Assembly (NCBI RefSeq): GCF_000421345.1 | Contig: NZ_ATWV01000018.1 | Coordinates: forward strand, 1 to 41,955 | Direction of reading: 5' to 3' | Source: Treponema bryantii NK4A124 | GTDB taxonomy: Bacteria; Spirochaetota; Spirochaetia; Treponematales; Treponemataceae | DNA: 41,955 nucleotides | Shown: positions 1 to 8,630 of the stretch, in pieces | How positions within the stretch are numbered: position 1 is the first letter of the stretch | Layout of the letters: the number at the start of each line of letters is the position of its first letter | The notes under the pieces: generated by a model | Seen by the model: only the letters and a program-made list of their open reading frames with translations | The model's database searches: none | Told to the model about the DNA's origin: nothing | Position numbers and translations under genes: made by a program

Positions 1-288
1 CCAGGCACCTACAGTTCCATGTTCAGCTATTCCAAATTTTATTGCTGTCTCTCTGTCAGATAGACTATATTCTTGTTGATAGTTTAATACTTTTAGCTTG
101 AATTCTGAACTAAAAACTGTAGTTTTTGATTTTTTATTAATGAATCCGTTCGTGTTGTATTTCTTTACCCATAATTTTATCAAACTGATATTAATTTCTA
201 AATCTCTTGATAATTGCCTTACAGGTATTTCTTCTTCAAGATGTTTTTTTATAACTGACATCTTAAAAGCTTCTGTGTATTTGGACAT
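1..288 (-). CDS. IS3-family transposase OrfA, partial (C-terminus outside window)
   Basis: The first 96 codons are visible, from MSKYTEAFKM to GTVGAW at the edge. The protein opens with a helix-turn-helix (about residues 7-45, including PVRQLSRDLEINISLIKLWV) and continues into a second helical repeat (SEFKLKVLNYQQEYSLSDRE). This is the arrangement of HTH_28-type OrfA proteins, which bind the IS ends. In such elements OrfA is normally joined to the DDE catalytic OrfB by a -1 frameshift, but that part is not in the window. The ATG at 288 is supported by GGAGG about 9 nt upstream. Whether the element is intact cannot be judged. Confidence 0.8.
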   Translation of the reverse strand, partial: MSKYTEAFKMSVIKKHLEEEIPVRQLSRDLEINISLIKLWVKKYNTNGFINKKSKTTVFSSEFKLKVLNYQQEYSLSDRETAIKFGIAEHGTVGAW

Positions 289-342
289 AAAAAATGCACC
301 TCCAAAATTAAACTTTATGTCTAACTTTTGGGGTGCACTTCA
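1..342 (-). mobile_element. End of an IS3-family (IS150-like) insertion sequence, cut by the window edge
   Basis: The minus strand begins at 342 with TGAAGTGCACCCC, followed by AAAAGTTAGACA. This matches the usual terminal inverted repeat of IS3/IS150-group elements as I remember it. The first transposase frame starts 54 nt inside this end with a strong GGAGG ribosome site. The other end of the element, orfB and any target-site duplication lie outside the window. The IS type is inferred from the end sequence together with the helix-turn-helix OrfA protein. Confidence 0.75.
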
Positions 343-471
343 AGTGTCTAAAGCGGGCGGCTTTATAACCATAACGCGGAGACACCCAATTGAATCGGGC
401 ATTTCCTTTTCATAAATATACCACAAAAGAATTATGGCGTCAAATTTCCAAATATGCTTAAAGAAGCAATA

Positions 472-1983
472 TTAATAATTCTTAAGAATTGTTAATAAAT
501 CCGGAATATCGCGATCAAAAATAGTCTTTAATGATTCTATTGAATTTTTGTCCTTATCTGTTTCAGATGGAAGTTTAGAAACATCAATTCCCTTCCAGAG
601 CTTCTCAGCCTCAGCGACTTTTCCTTCTTTTGCAAGATAAAGACCGTAATTTAATGGAGCAAGAACAAGCTTTGTAACAGGCTCATTTTCTTTTGAAGAA
701 ATAATCTCCTTATAAATTGCTTCAATTTCAGCATCATTTTCAATTACTTCATCTTTAACAAAAGTATCAATCAGATTGCCCTTATCAATCAAAGACATTT
801 CAGCATTATAACTTTCTTTTCCAAGATTCAAATTACCGGAAGTAACAAGCATTCCATTTTCAAAAGGAACAGCAATAAAATTATAATCAATGCTGCTGTT
901 AATCATAAAGCCAGTTGAAATAGCATTTGTTTCACCAGTTGTTTTATTTGTTGTAAGCATTGCATTTGTCTGGAAAAGATATCCAAAATCAACACCAGGA
1001 ATTACACCTTTTTTAAGCTGAACTTTTGAAATAAGAATTATAAGATTTCTAAGTTCACCCTGTTCAGCAAATCTGTCACCGACAACAATTGCACGAACAT
1101 CAGTATCTTTTTCAAGAGCAGGAAGGTCTTTTACAAGAGCTCTGGTAAACTGAACTTTCTGCTCATCATTCATTACAGAACTCAAATTAAGTCTTTCATC
1201 CAGCATAAGGAAGATTGAACTTGCATAGAAGGCAGATGCTGAATACTTACTTTCAACCTCGTCTTCAATATCCATATACCAGGTGTCACCTTTGGCAGGC
1301 TGCGCTTTTTGTATTTCAGCAACAGCTTTCTTCAATTTTGGATTTGCAGGCTTAGGGATTGCGGCACCGGTATTTTTAGAAGGTCCATTCTGAACTACAA
1401 AACTAAACTTTCCCTCTGTTGTGGTACGGAAAGGTAAAACATTACCTCCACCATAATCAAATTCAAAACCTACATCTTCCGACAAATCTGGTTTTACTCC
1501 AAGATAATAAGTTCCGCTTGTCTGGATTTCCCAGTCAGTAGTAACCTTGTATAAAACCGCTTCAAGGTTTGTCGGAGCTTTTGCTTCTCCAACATAATTT
1601 ACATTTTTGATCTGATTTTTATTTTCATCAAAAAGAAAGATTTCTGGAATAACAACCGATTTTTTTTCCGGATTTAATCCTACAACACCATTTGGATTAG
1701 ATTTAAAAACTATAGAATAAGTTTTTCCTTCCTCAAACTTTACCTTATAGAGAATAACGGGAATATCCTTATCAAGTTTTTCATCATGTACGATTATGCA
1801 TTTTTTTGAGTTAAATTCACTTTTGACAGTTTTTCCAACCGAAACTTCTTTTATTGAAGCATCTGAAGTTGCTTCCTCTAAACTTGAATATATCGTTGCT
1901 GTTTTAGAAGCAGCTGTTGCAAAGCCTGCGAAAAACGAAGCAATAAGAAAAAAGGCCATTGTCTTTTTGAATTTCTTTATCAT
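472..1983 (-). CDS. Secreted or periplasmic protein of unknown function, 503 aa
   Basis: I do not recognise a family. Residues 1-25 form a signal peptide: lysines, a hydrophobic stretch, then an ATAA-type cleavage region. There is no cysteine lipobox, so the product is probably periplasmic or exported. Residues 40-200 look beta-rich and could be a carbohydrate- or ligand-binding fold. Residues 230-400 include a segment with VVGDRFAEQGELRNLIILISK. The C-terminus (about 435-475, LAPLNYGLYLAKEGKVAEAEKLW) resembles one TPR-like helical hairpin. AGGAG lies 8 nt before the ATG. The gene stands alone, divergent from the GH16 gene. Confidence 0.7.
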   Translation of the reverse strand: MIKKFKKTMAFFLIASFFAGFATAASKTATIYSSLEEATSDASIKEVSVGKTVKSEFNSKKCIIVHDEKLDKDIPVILYKVKFEEGKTYSIVFKSNPNGVVGLNPEKKSVVIPEIFLFDENKNQIKNVNYVGEAKAPTNLEAVLYKVTTDWEIQTSGTYYLGVKPDLSEDVGFEFDYGGGNVLPFRTTTEGKFSFVVQNGPSKNTGAAIPKPANPKLKKAVAEIQKAQPAKGDTWYMDIEDEVESKYSASAFYASSIFLMLDERLNLSSVMNDEQKVQFTRALVKDLPALEKDTDVRAIVVGDRFAEQGELRNLIILISKVQLKKGVIPGVDFGYLFQTNAMLTTNKTTGETNAISTGFMINSSIDYNFIAVPFENGMLVTSGNLNLGKESYNAEMSLIDKGNLIDTFVKDEVIENDAEIEAIYKEIISSKENEPVTKLVLAPLNYGLYLAKEGKVAEAEKLWKGIDVSKLPSETDKDKNSIESLKTIFDRDIPDLLTILKNY

Positions 1984-2012
1984 TTTTATACTCCTACTTT
2001 AAATGATATTTA

Positions 2013-2041
2013 ATTATCACTTATTAGATAGAAATTAGCAA
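2013..2041 (-). promoter_or_regulatory. Sigma70-type promoter for the 503-aa secreted protein
   Basis: On the minus strand TTGCTA (2041-2036) is followed after 17 nt by GATAAT (2018-2013), about 30 nt upstream of the start codon. It is the best match in this divergent region. Confidence 0.45.
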
Positions 2042-2104
2042 CATAAAAATAACTTATAACAAAAAAATTAAATGACAAATAAGTCAATTTAACAAAAATC
2101 GCAT

Positions 2105-2142
2105 GGGGCAATAAAGCTTATTTGGAAGGAGATAAGCTCCCC
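2105..2142. other. Hairpin between divergent genes
   Basis: AGCTTAT (2115-2121) pairs with ATAAGCT (2132-2138), and GGGG (2105-2108) can stack on CCCC (2139-2142) across a six-base bulge. The ten-base loop TTGGAAGGAG contains a Shine-Dalgarno-like core but no start codon follows. No T-run follows on either strand, so it is not a standard terminator. Its role is unknown; it may belong to a repeat family not otherwise seen here. Confidence 0.35.
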
Positions 2143-2180
2143 TACCCGAAAAATATGCACCATTTAGAAAATTATCAAAC

Positions 2181-2209
2181 TTTTCTAACTATCACCCCCC
2201 GTTTATACT
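2181..2209 (+). promoter_or_regulatory. Possible leaderless promoter of the GH16 gene
   Basis: A weak -35 (TTTTCT, 2181-2186), a 17-nt spacer and a good -10 (TATACT, 2204-2209) end 6 nt before the ATG at 2216. Transcription would then start at or next to the start codon. No Shine-Dalgarno sequence precedes this ATG. Confidence 0.4.
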
Positions 2210-2215
2210 ACAGCC

Positions 2216-3661
2216 ATGAAATTAAAGAATATAACTTTGAAAAAAACTAAATTACTATTCATTTTAATTGTGGCTTCTCTTTTGTTTTCTTTCACATACG
2301 TTTCTTGTGATATTGCCTCTACTACAGCTGATGAAACAAATTCAGAAAGTATTGATATTCCTAACGATACCGATAAGGGTGATTCTAACAAGGGAAATGA
2401 TAGTGGAACAGACAGTGGGTCGAACACGGACAATGACAGCGTAACTGACGATGGTTCAAACGACGACAGCGACAGTGAACCAGCTGATAACCCGGCTTTT
2501 CCAGTAACTCGTACTACCGTTAATATTCCCGAGAATGCATTGGTTATTTTTGATTCTGATAAGGGCATAGATAAAATTAATAATACAGCAGTATGGGGAA
2601 ATGCAACTTTATCAAATGTAACGGTAGATGGAAAGACTGTAAAAAAATATGAATTAGGCTCGGGTAACGATAAAGCGTTTGTGGGGAATTTAACAGAAAC
2701 TTTTAATTTCCCAGAGGCATCAATTATCTATTTGAGTGTTTATGCAAATAATAATTTTAAATTTGCTCATCATCCTGGAGCAAATGGCGACATTCCTCAG
2801 ACAGTTAAGTGGCCAGATTTATGGGACTGGTATTCGGTTTTCAAGACTATGACGGGTGAAAGTTCTATGAACAGCATTGCTTTTTCTTCAGATTCAAATC
2901 AGGTCTTCTATATAGATCATATTTATATAGTTCCACATGAACCTGTAATAGAGACAATTAACCTGAATGATTTTGAGATAGTTTGGCAAGATGAATTTGA
3001 CGGAACTTCTCTTGATACATCAAAATGGAAGTATGAGACAGGCGCTTCAGGCTGGGGAAATCATGAGCTTCAGAATTATATTGATGATGGCAGAACTACA
3101 GTTGTCAGCGATGGTACCTTAAAAATAAAAGCTTTTAAGGAAAACGATGAATGGAAAAGTGCACGTATTAATTCTAAAACAAATCTGAAATATGGCTATA
3201 TAGAAGCAAGAATGAAGATTACAGATAAGAAAGGTGCATGGCCAGCATTCTGGATGCTTGGTGAAAATTTTGGTAATGTAACTTGGCCTGCTTGTGGAGA
3301 AATAGATATTATGGAAAATGCTCCATCAACATTTGGTGATGGTAAAGTTTTTGGAACTTTACATGCCAGAGGACATCATGCAGATGCTGGTATTAGTATC
3401 GGTTCTAAAACAATTGAAAACTTATCTTCTGAATGGCATACCTGTGCAGTTCTTTGGACAGAAGAAAGAATCACACTGTACATTGATGGAGTTAAAAAGG
3501 ATTCATACAACAGTGATGGAACAACAGAAAACTGGCCGTATAATCAGAATTTTTACATTTTGTTAAATTTAGCAATTGGTGGAGATTTGGGTAATACAGA
3601 ACATGCTGCAAGTTTAACAGATGCACAGTTTGAAGTTGATTATGTAAGATGGTATCAATAG
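2216..3661 (+). CDS. GH16 beta-glucanase lipoprotein (laminarinase or lichenase type)
   Basis: The product should cleave beta-1,3- or mixed beta-1,3/1,4-glucans at the cell surface. Residues 1-31 are an SpII signal with lipobox TYVSC. Residues about 35-95 are an Asp/Ser/Asn-rich linker. Residues 100-240 form an unassigned, probably carbohydrate-binding domain (VIFDSDKGIDKINN...FYIDHIYIVP). Residues about 250-481 are the GH16 domain, opening with WQDEFDGTSLDTSKW. The motif GEIDIMEN places the nucleophile at E362 and the acid/base at E367. The extra residue in EIDIME is typical of laminarinase-type rather than lichenase-type enzymes. The domain runs cleanly to DYVRWYQ at the C-terminus. The start has no Shine-Dalgarno and may be leaderless. 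Exact glucan preference cannot be read from sequence. Confidence 0.92.
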   Translation: MKLKNITLKKTKLLFILIVASLLFSFTYVSCDIASTTADETNSESIDIPNDTDKGDSNKGNDSGTDSGSNTDNDSVTDDGSNDDSDSEPADNPAFPVTRTTVNIPENALVIFDSDKGIDKINNTAVWGNATLSNVTVDGKTVKKYELGSGNDKAFVGNLTETFNFPEASIIYLSVYANNNFKFAHHPGANGDIPQTVKWPDLWDWYSVFKTMTGESSMNSIAFSSDSNQVFYIDHIYIVPHEPVIETINLNDFEIVWQDEFDGTSLDTSKWKYETGASGWGNHELQNYIDDGRTTVVSDGTLKIKAFKENDEWKSARINSKTNLKYGYIEARMKITDKKGAWPAFWMLGENFGNVTWPACGEIDIMENAPSTFGDGKVFGTLHARGHHADAGISIGSKTIENLSSEWHTCAVLWTEERITLYIDGVKKDSYNSDGTTENWPYNQNFYILLNLAIGGDLGNTEHAASLTDAQFEVDYVRWYQ

Positions 3662-3674
3662 TAGATTAAAAAAA

Positions 3675-3708
3675 GATCCCCCTCTCCATACTGAAAAGGG
3701 GGATTTTC
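3675..3708 (+). terminator. Rho-independent terminator of the GH16 gene
   Basis: ATCCCCCT (3676-3683) pairs perfectly with AGGGGGAT (3697-3704), followed by TTT. It lies 14 nt after the GH16 stop codon. Confidence 0.75.
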
Positions 3709-3711
3709 TGG

Positions 3712-3739
3712 CAGATGCTGAAACAAGTTCAGCATGACA
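3712..3739. repeat. Family B palindromic repeat, copy 1
   Basis: CAGATGCTGAAACAAGTTCAGCATGACA contains ATGCTGAA/TTCAGCAT arms and the AGAT and ATGACA ends shared by all family B copies. It lies between the GH16 terminator and the convergent fabV stop. Confidence 0.7.
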
Positions 3740-3751
3740 ATTTATTTATGT

Positions 3752-5005
3752 CTAAATCTGGTCCATTCTTGCAACATCTGCAGTGTAATCTACGCCTGCA
3801 ACGTCAAATCCGTTTGTTGCGTAGAAGTCGTGCTTGTAACCTGCGAGGTCGCAGATTTCCTTGATGTTGTCGTTGTTTACCTTAGCCATAAGCTTATCAA
3901 CTTCTGCCTGAACATCCGGCTGCATTTCCAGGTCGTCTACACGGATGCGGTTTTCTTCATCAACAGGAACCTTGCCTGCGGCGTTGTTTTCGCCTGTGTA
4001 AAGGCGTTCTGCAAAAAGGCGTTCCATCTGTTCGATACAACCTTCGTGAGTTCCTTTAGCCTTCATAACCTTGAAGAGGATTGAAAGGTAGAGAGAGATG
4101 ATTGGGATAACTGCGCTTGAGCGTGTAACAAGTCCCTTGTTTACAGAAACGTAAGCGGCACCGCCGAGCTCCTTAGCAAGTTTGTCATTCAATTCATGAG
4201 CTGTTGCTTCAAGGTGCTTTTTAGCCTGACCGATTGTTCCGTCGCGGTAAATAGCGTGGCTCAACTCTGGTCCGATGTACGAATAAGCAACTGTACGGCA
4301 ACCTTCTGCAAGAACGCCTGCAGCGCTCAACTGGTCAATCCAGAGCTTCCAGTCTTCACCGCCCATAACCTTCACAGTGTTTGCAATTTCTTCTTCGTTA
4401 GCAGGCTCTGCGGCACTCTCCTTAAGAGAGTCTGTCAAAATATCAATACCAAGACCAGCATAAGTTTTACCAATTGGCTTAATGACAGACTTATACAAAA
4501 CGTGAGCACCAGTTGGGCTGTTAGGGTCAATCTTGTCCGGGTCAGAGCGAACAGGAGAAGCGAGTGAGTAAACAATAAGGTCAAACTTCTTACCGGCCTT
4601 CTTTGCTTCTTCGATAATCATTTTGCGTGTTTCGTGGCTGAAAGCGTCAGCAGAGAAAGTTTCTGTAAAAAGCCCTTCTGCCTTTGCAGCGCGGTCAAAT
4701 GCGAGGTTGTTATACCAGCCAGGAGTTCCACCCTTAGTTTCAGTTCCGGCCTTTTCAAAAGAAACACCGATTGTATCTGCGCCGTATTCGAATGCAGCAG
4801 AAATGCGGCTAGCCAATCCGTAGCCTGTAGAACAGCCGAGCACGAGTACGAACTTAGGACCATTTCCGCCCTCTTTCAAGCTCTTTGTTCCGCGCTTAGC
4901 CTTCTGAGCCTTTACGTATGCAATCTGATTTTCAACTTCTTTAGCGCATCCAATAGGGTGAGCGTTAAGACACATGTTCGAACGAACCATTGGTTTGATA
5001 ATCAT
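3752..5005 (-). CDS. fabV: FabV / trans-2-enoyl-CoA reductase (NADH), 417 aa
   Basis: This single-polypeptide reductase reduces trans-2-enoyl thioesters with NADH. In T. denticola the relative TER works on crotonyl-CoA in butyrate-type metabolism; in other bacteria FabV acts in fatty-acid elongation. The N-terminus MIIKPMVRSN and segments such as VLVLGCSTGYGLASR (nucleotide binding, 53-67), GVSFEKAGTETKGGTPGWYNN and FDLIVYSLASPVR are nearly those of the T. denticola enzyme as I remember it. The catalytic Tyr-x8-Lys pair is Y253/K262 in YRDGTIGQAK. Length is normal for FabV, slightly longer than TER because of an insertion around residues 155-170. AAAGGAG precedes the ATG. The gene stands alone between palindromic repeats, so its partner pathway is not shown by context. 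Confidence 0.95.
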   Translation of the reverse strand: MIIKPMVRSNMCLNAHPIGCAKEVENQIAYVKAQKAKRGTKSLKEGGNGPKFVLVLGCSTGYGLASRISAAFEYGADTIGVSFEKAGTETKGGTPGWYNNLAFDRAAKAEGLFTETFSADAFSHETRKMIIEEAKKAGKKFDLIVYSLASPVRSDPDKIDPNSPTGAHVLYKSVIKPIGKTYAGLGIDILTDSLKESAAEPANEEEIANTVKVMGGEDWKLWIDQLSAAGVLAEGCRTVAYSYIGPELSHAIYRDGTIGQAKKHLEATAHELNDKLAKELGGAAYVSVNKGLVTRSSAVIPIISLYLSILFKVMKAKGTHEGCIEQMERLFAERLYTGENNAAGKVPVDEENRIRVDDLEMQPDVQAEVDKLMAKVNNDNIKEICDLAGYKHDFYATNGFDVAGVDYTADVARMDQI

Positions 5006-5024
5006 AGTGATAACTCCTTTAAAT

Positions 5025-5087
5025 AGATTGTCGGGTCAAGCCCGACAATGACATTGTTTGTCATATTCGGGCTTGACCCGAATATCT
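5025..5087. repeat. Family B palindromic repeats, copies 2 and 3, as an inverted pair
   Basis: Copy 2 (5025-5053) has core GTCGGGTCAAGCCCGAC and ends in AATGACA. Copy 3 (5059-5087) is the same element in opposite orientation, with core TTCGGGCTTGACCCGAA. Five bases separate them, so the whole block can also fold as one long hairpin. It lies between the start of fabV and the end of the 885-aa lipoprotein gene. Confidence 0.8.
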
Positions 5088-5133
5088 ATTTTACATTTTA
5101 TCAAAAAGTGTCATTTAAAACAAGGATGCCCTG

Positions 5134-7791
5134 TCAGCCCTTCAGTTTCGGTCCTTCACTCTTTACAATTTCACCATTCTCAAGCCTTAATCGGAAAATC
5201 TGCCATACCTTCTGGTCTTTTAATCCTGGAATATCATAATTCCAGTACTTCTTTGAAAGTAGCGGCGGATCCAGACAGAACTGAACGTCCCCACTGTAAC
5301 TGAAGCCTGCATCCATATCCATATCAAGAATAATCACCGGATCCAGAAGCAATGTATAAGCCAAGCCTAAATAAGCACTAAGAGGAGCAAAGAAATCAAC
5401 CTTTCCACCTAAAGTAACATCGGCCCCTGCACCAAGAACGTCATAACCGATTCCGCCCCCCAAACGGAACTCAGCCGTTGGTACAATTGTAAACTTTACG
5501 CCTCCACCAATCTTAAACTGCTTAGGGTCTCGGCTTGTAATTCCTGCAAAGCCCGCATTCTCGCTGATAGTTTCTGCTGATGCATAAGTATTACAATAGA
5601 AAGTTGTCGGATCAGGAATACCAGAATACTTTTTTCTAAAGCCCCAGTTTATGCCGGCCTTACAGTCAAACACAGTCATGTAGATTCCACATACAGAAAG
5701 GTTATCAAGTTCAACCACGGCAGCAGTCTTAAACAAAATATCAAAACGGGCATCAATGGTAAGAACAAGTGGCAATGCCGGAACCGGCTGTATACGCTGG
5801 TGAGTAGCCTTAGCATCTTTGGAAGGCCTGATACCATTTTTATAAGATGATTTTTGAAGTTTATCAGAAGCATCAAATACCCAGCTGTCAAGTCCAAGCT
5901 CATCCTTAAGGTCCATCTTGCTCATTGTATCAAGATAGTCTTTTACCTCTTCTGTGCTGTAATGTCCGTCTGGGAATTTCTCATTAAACTTTTCCTGAAG
6001 TTCTCTTACGCTTTTCTTTTCCGGAGCACTATCGGCAAAAAAGGATGTTGAAGAAACATTGAAAGTAATTTTATTCTCAAGCTCAAACTTAATCAAAACT
6101 CCCATCTTAATATTTACACTAGGATTGGAATTTGCAAAACTAATTCCACCACCAATTCCAATGCTTAAGTCTGTCTTTGTGCTTTTAACGATATCCTTAA
6201 TCCACTGCTGTCCTGTAAGAGTTGCAAGCAAAGGAGCAAAATTATAACTGTAAAGCTGAGAGAAATATTTCTCAATTGCATCACGCTTTATCTCGTAGTC
6301 TACATAAGAATCTACTTTTGTTTCTCTTTCTTTTGCATGTTTTAGCGCAGCTTCTCTCTGATAGCTTCTGATTTCCAGATTATCTGACCAGGATGGAAGG
6401 TTCAAATCACCTATTTCATAATCTTGTCCTCTTCCATCACTAAGGCCACCATTTGTTGGCCTGCCGGAAGTTGGAACTGGTGCCGGAACAGGCGCTGGGG
6501 CTGGCGAAACGCTTCTTACTACAGATCTTGCGGCAGTTCTTTCAGCTTCTTCATCTTCTTGAGTAGCCTGCTGAATTACATCTCCAAAATCAATGTAGAG
6601 CCATGGAATTATATTACTCAAAGTCTGAGAAAAAAGATTCACATCAGGACAGCTGTCTGGGTAAATAAGAGCCAAGGCATGTCGGCAAAAAAGAACTCTT
6701 TCAACCTCACCCGCAATTGGTGCTCCCAGTAATTCATTACGAATTTCATCTACAGCATGGCCAGAATTAGCAGCTACAAGCCTTTCAAGGAAAGATGATT
6801 CACGAATCAAGTGATTCAAATACACAACATTTTCGGCAATACTGCGACCAGAATAGTTTTCCTTTACAATACTTGAAGGCATAACAGAAAGCAGAGTATT
6901 AATATTAAACTCATCAGTAAATTCATTTGCCTTAAATTCAAATTCCTCTGGTGTAGAATTAGAAGAAATCTGTTCTACTTCTTCCAACTCACCATCTATA
7001 ATACTTCGGGCAGCAGAACGGGAACTTCTATTTCCTCCAATAAATCTAGCTATAGTATTCTCCTCTGTATCAAGGACATAATCTCCATACGAAACATCTG
7101 ATACTAACGAACGGTTGTTAGTACCAACATCATACTTATTAATAATAAACTGACCATCTGGATTTATACCAAGAAGTCCATTCGGATATACACCTCTGGA
7201 ATACTGAATTGGAATAACAGAGAACATTGTGGAAGAGTTTGCTCTTTCAACATCACTTAAAAAAGTAAGCCACATATTTTCCTTATATCCATTACGGCCT
7301 GGATCTGGTTTTGAATATTTAATATCAGCAAAACCATCTCCATTTAGATCTGCTGTATCACCAGCTTCAAGGGTAAATCCTCCGGCAGAAACATAATGAC
7401 CAGATTCATTAGAAGGAAACTTGTAATAGCTGAATGAAATTTCTGATCTGGAGATTGAATCTATTTCTATAAAACCAAGTTCGTAGTTGAGTTTTGAATT
7501 TCTATATCCATATTCTCCATTTCCAAGATCATACTTTTCAACTTCACCGATTCGTACAGAAACTATAACACCCTTTCCAAGTTGATTTGCATTTGAATCC
7601 TTAGGACTATACAACATTGAGCCGCCCATAAACATCATTCTCTCTACATCAGAACGGTTCATTATTGAACGGATACTTCTAACAGAGGCGAGAGCAGAAT
7701 CATCATCATCACGATCAGGTAATCCAACCAATAAATCACAACTAAAAAATAAAACTGACACAAAGAAAAGAAACAAACAGTGCTTTCTCAT
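5134..7791 (-). CDS. Large lipoprotein of unknown function, 885 aa
   Basis: I recognise no family. Residues 1-18 are an SpII signal with lipobox LFFSC, so the protein should be membrane-anchored. Residues 60-240 resemble a beta-rich domain with an Asp-rich DLNGDGFADIKYSKPDPG segment, a possible calcium-binding or FG-GAP-like loop. Residues 250-430 are helical. A linker rich in Pro, Ala and Val (PAPAPVPAPVP, about residue 435) separates this from the C-terminal half. That half has alternating Gly-rich beta strands (GGGISFANSNP, GGGVKFTIVPTAEFRLGGG) resembling barrel or lipid-transfer proteins. GGAGGAA precedes the ATG. It lies 15 nt downstream of the DUF1566-like lipoprotein gene, so the two are very likely one operon. 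Confidence 0.8.
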   Translation of the reverse strand: MRKHCLFLFFVSVLFFSCDLLVGLPDRDDDDSALASVRSIRSIMNRSDVERMMFMGGSMLYSPKDSNANQLGKGVIVSVRIGEVEKYDLGNGEYGYRNSKLNYELGFIEIDSISRSEISFSYYKFPSNESGHYVSAGGFTLEAGDTADLNGDGFADIKYSKPDPGRNGYKENMWLTFLSDVERANSSTMFSVIPIQYSRGVYPNGLLGINPDGQFIINKYDVGTNNRSLVSDVSYGDYVLDTEENTIARFIGGNRSSRSAARSIIDGELEEVEQISSNSTPEEFEFKANEFTDEFNINTLLSVMPSSIVKENYSGRSIAENVVYLNHLIRESSFLERLVAANSGHAVDEIRNELLGAPIAGEVERVLFCRHALALIYPDSCPDVNLFSQTLSNIIPWLYIDFGDVIQQATQEDEEAERTAARSVVRSVSPAPAPVPAPVPTSGRPTNGGLSDGRGQDYEIGDLNLPSWSDNLEIRSYQREAALKHAKERETKVDSYVDYEIKRDAIEKYFSQLYSYNFAPLLATLTGQQWIKDIVKSTKTDLSIGIGGGISFANSNPSVNIKMGVLIKFELENKITFNVSSTSFFADSAPEKKSVRELQEKFNEKFPDGHYSTEEVKDYLDTMSKMDLKDELGLDSWVFDASDKLQKSSYKNGIRPSKDAKATHQRIQPVPALPLVLTIDARFDILFKTAAVVELDNLSVCGIYMTVFDCKAGINWGFRKKYSGIPDPTTFYCNTYASAETISENAGFAGITSRDPKQFKIGGGVKFTIVPTAEFRLGGGIGYDVLGAGADVTLGGKVDFFAPLSAYLGLAYTLLLDPVIILDMDMDAGFSYSGDVQFCLDPPLLSKKYWNYDIPGLKDQKVWQIFRLRLENGEIVKSEGPKLKG

Positions 7792-7806
7792 AAGATTCCT
7801 CCTTCC

Positions 7807-8553
7807 TTAATCCGCAAAACAATAAATACTGTAGACAGCATATTCCATTTCTTTGAATCCGATGTCCACGCTTGCATCATGCAAATCAACTACAAACTCA
7901 TTTTCTTGTGCGCCATAGTTTTGTGATGAAGTCCAGATAATTGACTTCAACTCTGCCGCTCCACATTTTTTTACTGAAGGCTGAACTGCCTCAAGAGTTT
8001 CTGCAAGTTCATAAGCTTCCGAAGCGGTTGGAAGATACCAGCCATTTTTGTATTTTTTAAGATTATTATTTATTCCGTAATTTACTGCATAGTCATAAGC
8101 CGGATAATCAGCAAAGGATTTTTTTGCATTATCATCATAAAGGCCAATATTCTTCCAGGCTTTTCGACCGTCTATCAAACCAAAAAAGCCACCGTTATTA
8201 TACTGGCCTTCAGCTATACTATATTCCTGGGCAACAATAATAGTCTGATTCGCAAGAATATTTGTGATATATCCTTTTGAAGTTGTAGGAGTAAATTTAA
8301 GCGGCTCAGAAGGATTTAATCCCACTCCTAATACCCTGGAAGAGTTTTCCTCATGTCCGCCGCTTGTAGAAAAAATTACGGCCATCGGTTTTGAATTACC
8401 TTTATAGGCATCAAAATCCGAAGGAGCTAAAACAGTGCCGTCATCCAGAACAATATCGCCGACACTATATCTGGAATTTGCATTACATGAAATTAATAAG
8501 AAAGAAAAAAGAATGAAAATAAAAAGTCTGTAATGCTTATAGAAAAACTTCAT
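7807..8553 (-). CDS. Lipoprotein with a DUF1566-like C-terminal domain, 248 aa
   Basis: Residues 1-23 are an SpII signal ending in LLISC. The C-terminal 100 residues follow the DUF1566 (Lcl C-terminal) pattern: NGWYLPTASEAYEL, then IWTSSQNY, an acidic FVVDLHD strand and a final VYSIYCF in place of the usual VRCV. Such domains have a C-type-lectin-like fold and occur in surface proteins; ligand unknown. I chose the ATG at 8553 because GGAGG lies 5 nt upstream. An in-frame ATG four codons earlier has no ribosome site. The gene directly precedes the 885-aa lipoprotein gene. Confidence 0.75.
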   Translation of the reverse strand: MKFFYKHYRLFIFILFSFLLISCNANSRYSVGDIVLDDGTVLAPSDFDAYKGNSKPMAVIFSTSGGHEENSSRVLGVGLNPSEPLKFTPTTSKGYITNILANQTIIVAQEYSIAEGQYNNGGFFGLIDGRKAWKNIGLYDDNAKKSFADYPAYDYAVNYGINNNLKKYKNGWYLPTASEAYELAETLEAVQPSVKKCGAAELKSIIWTSSQNYGAQENEFVVDLHDASVDIGFKEMEYAVYSIYCFAD

Positions 8554-8630
8554 ATTGACCTCCATCAGACAAATTAATTACTCATAATAATTGTCTCAGA
8601 TTTTATATAGAAGTCAAATGATTTTTCTAA

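Noticed and set aside
98-415. Open frame of 105 codons on the plus strand
   Set aside because: It lies opposite the IS3-family OrfA gene, which has a good ribosome site and recognisable helix-turn-helix, and it crosses the IS end.
4196-4567. Plus-strand frames opposite fabV
   Set aside because: They are antisense shadows of a well-recognised enzyme, with no ribosome site or family match.
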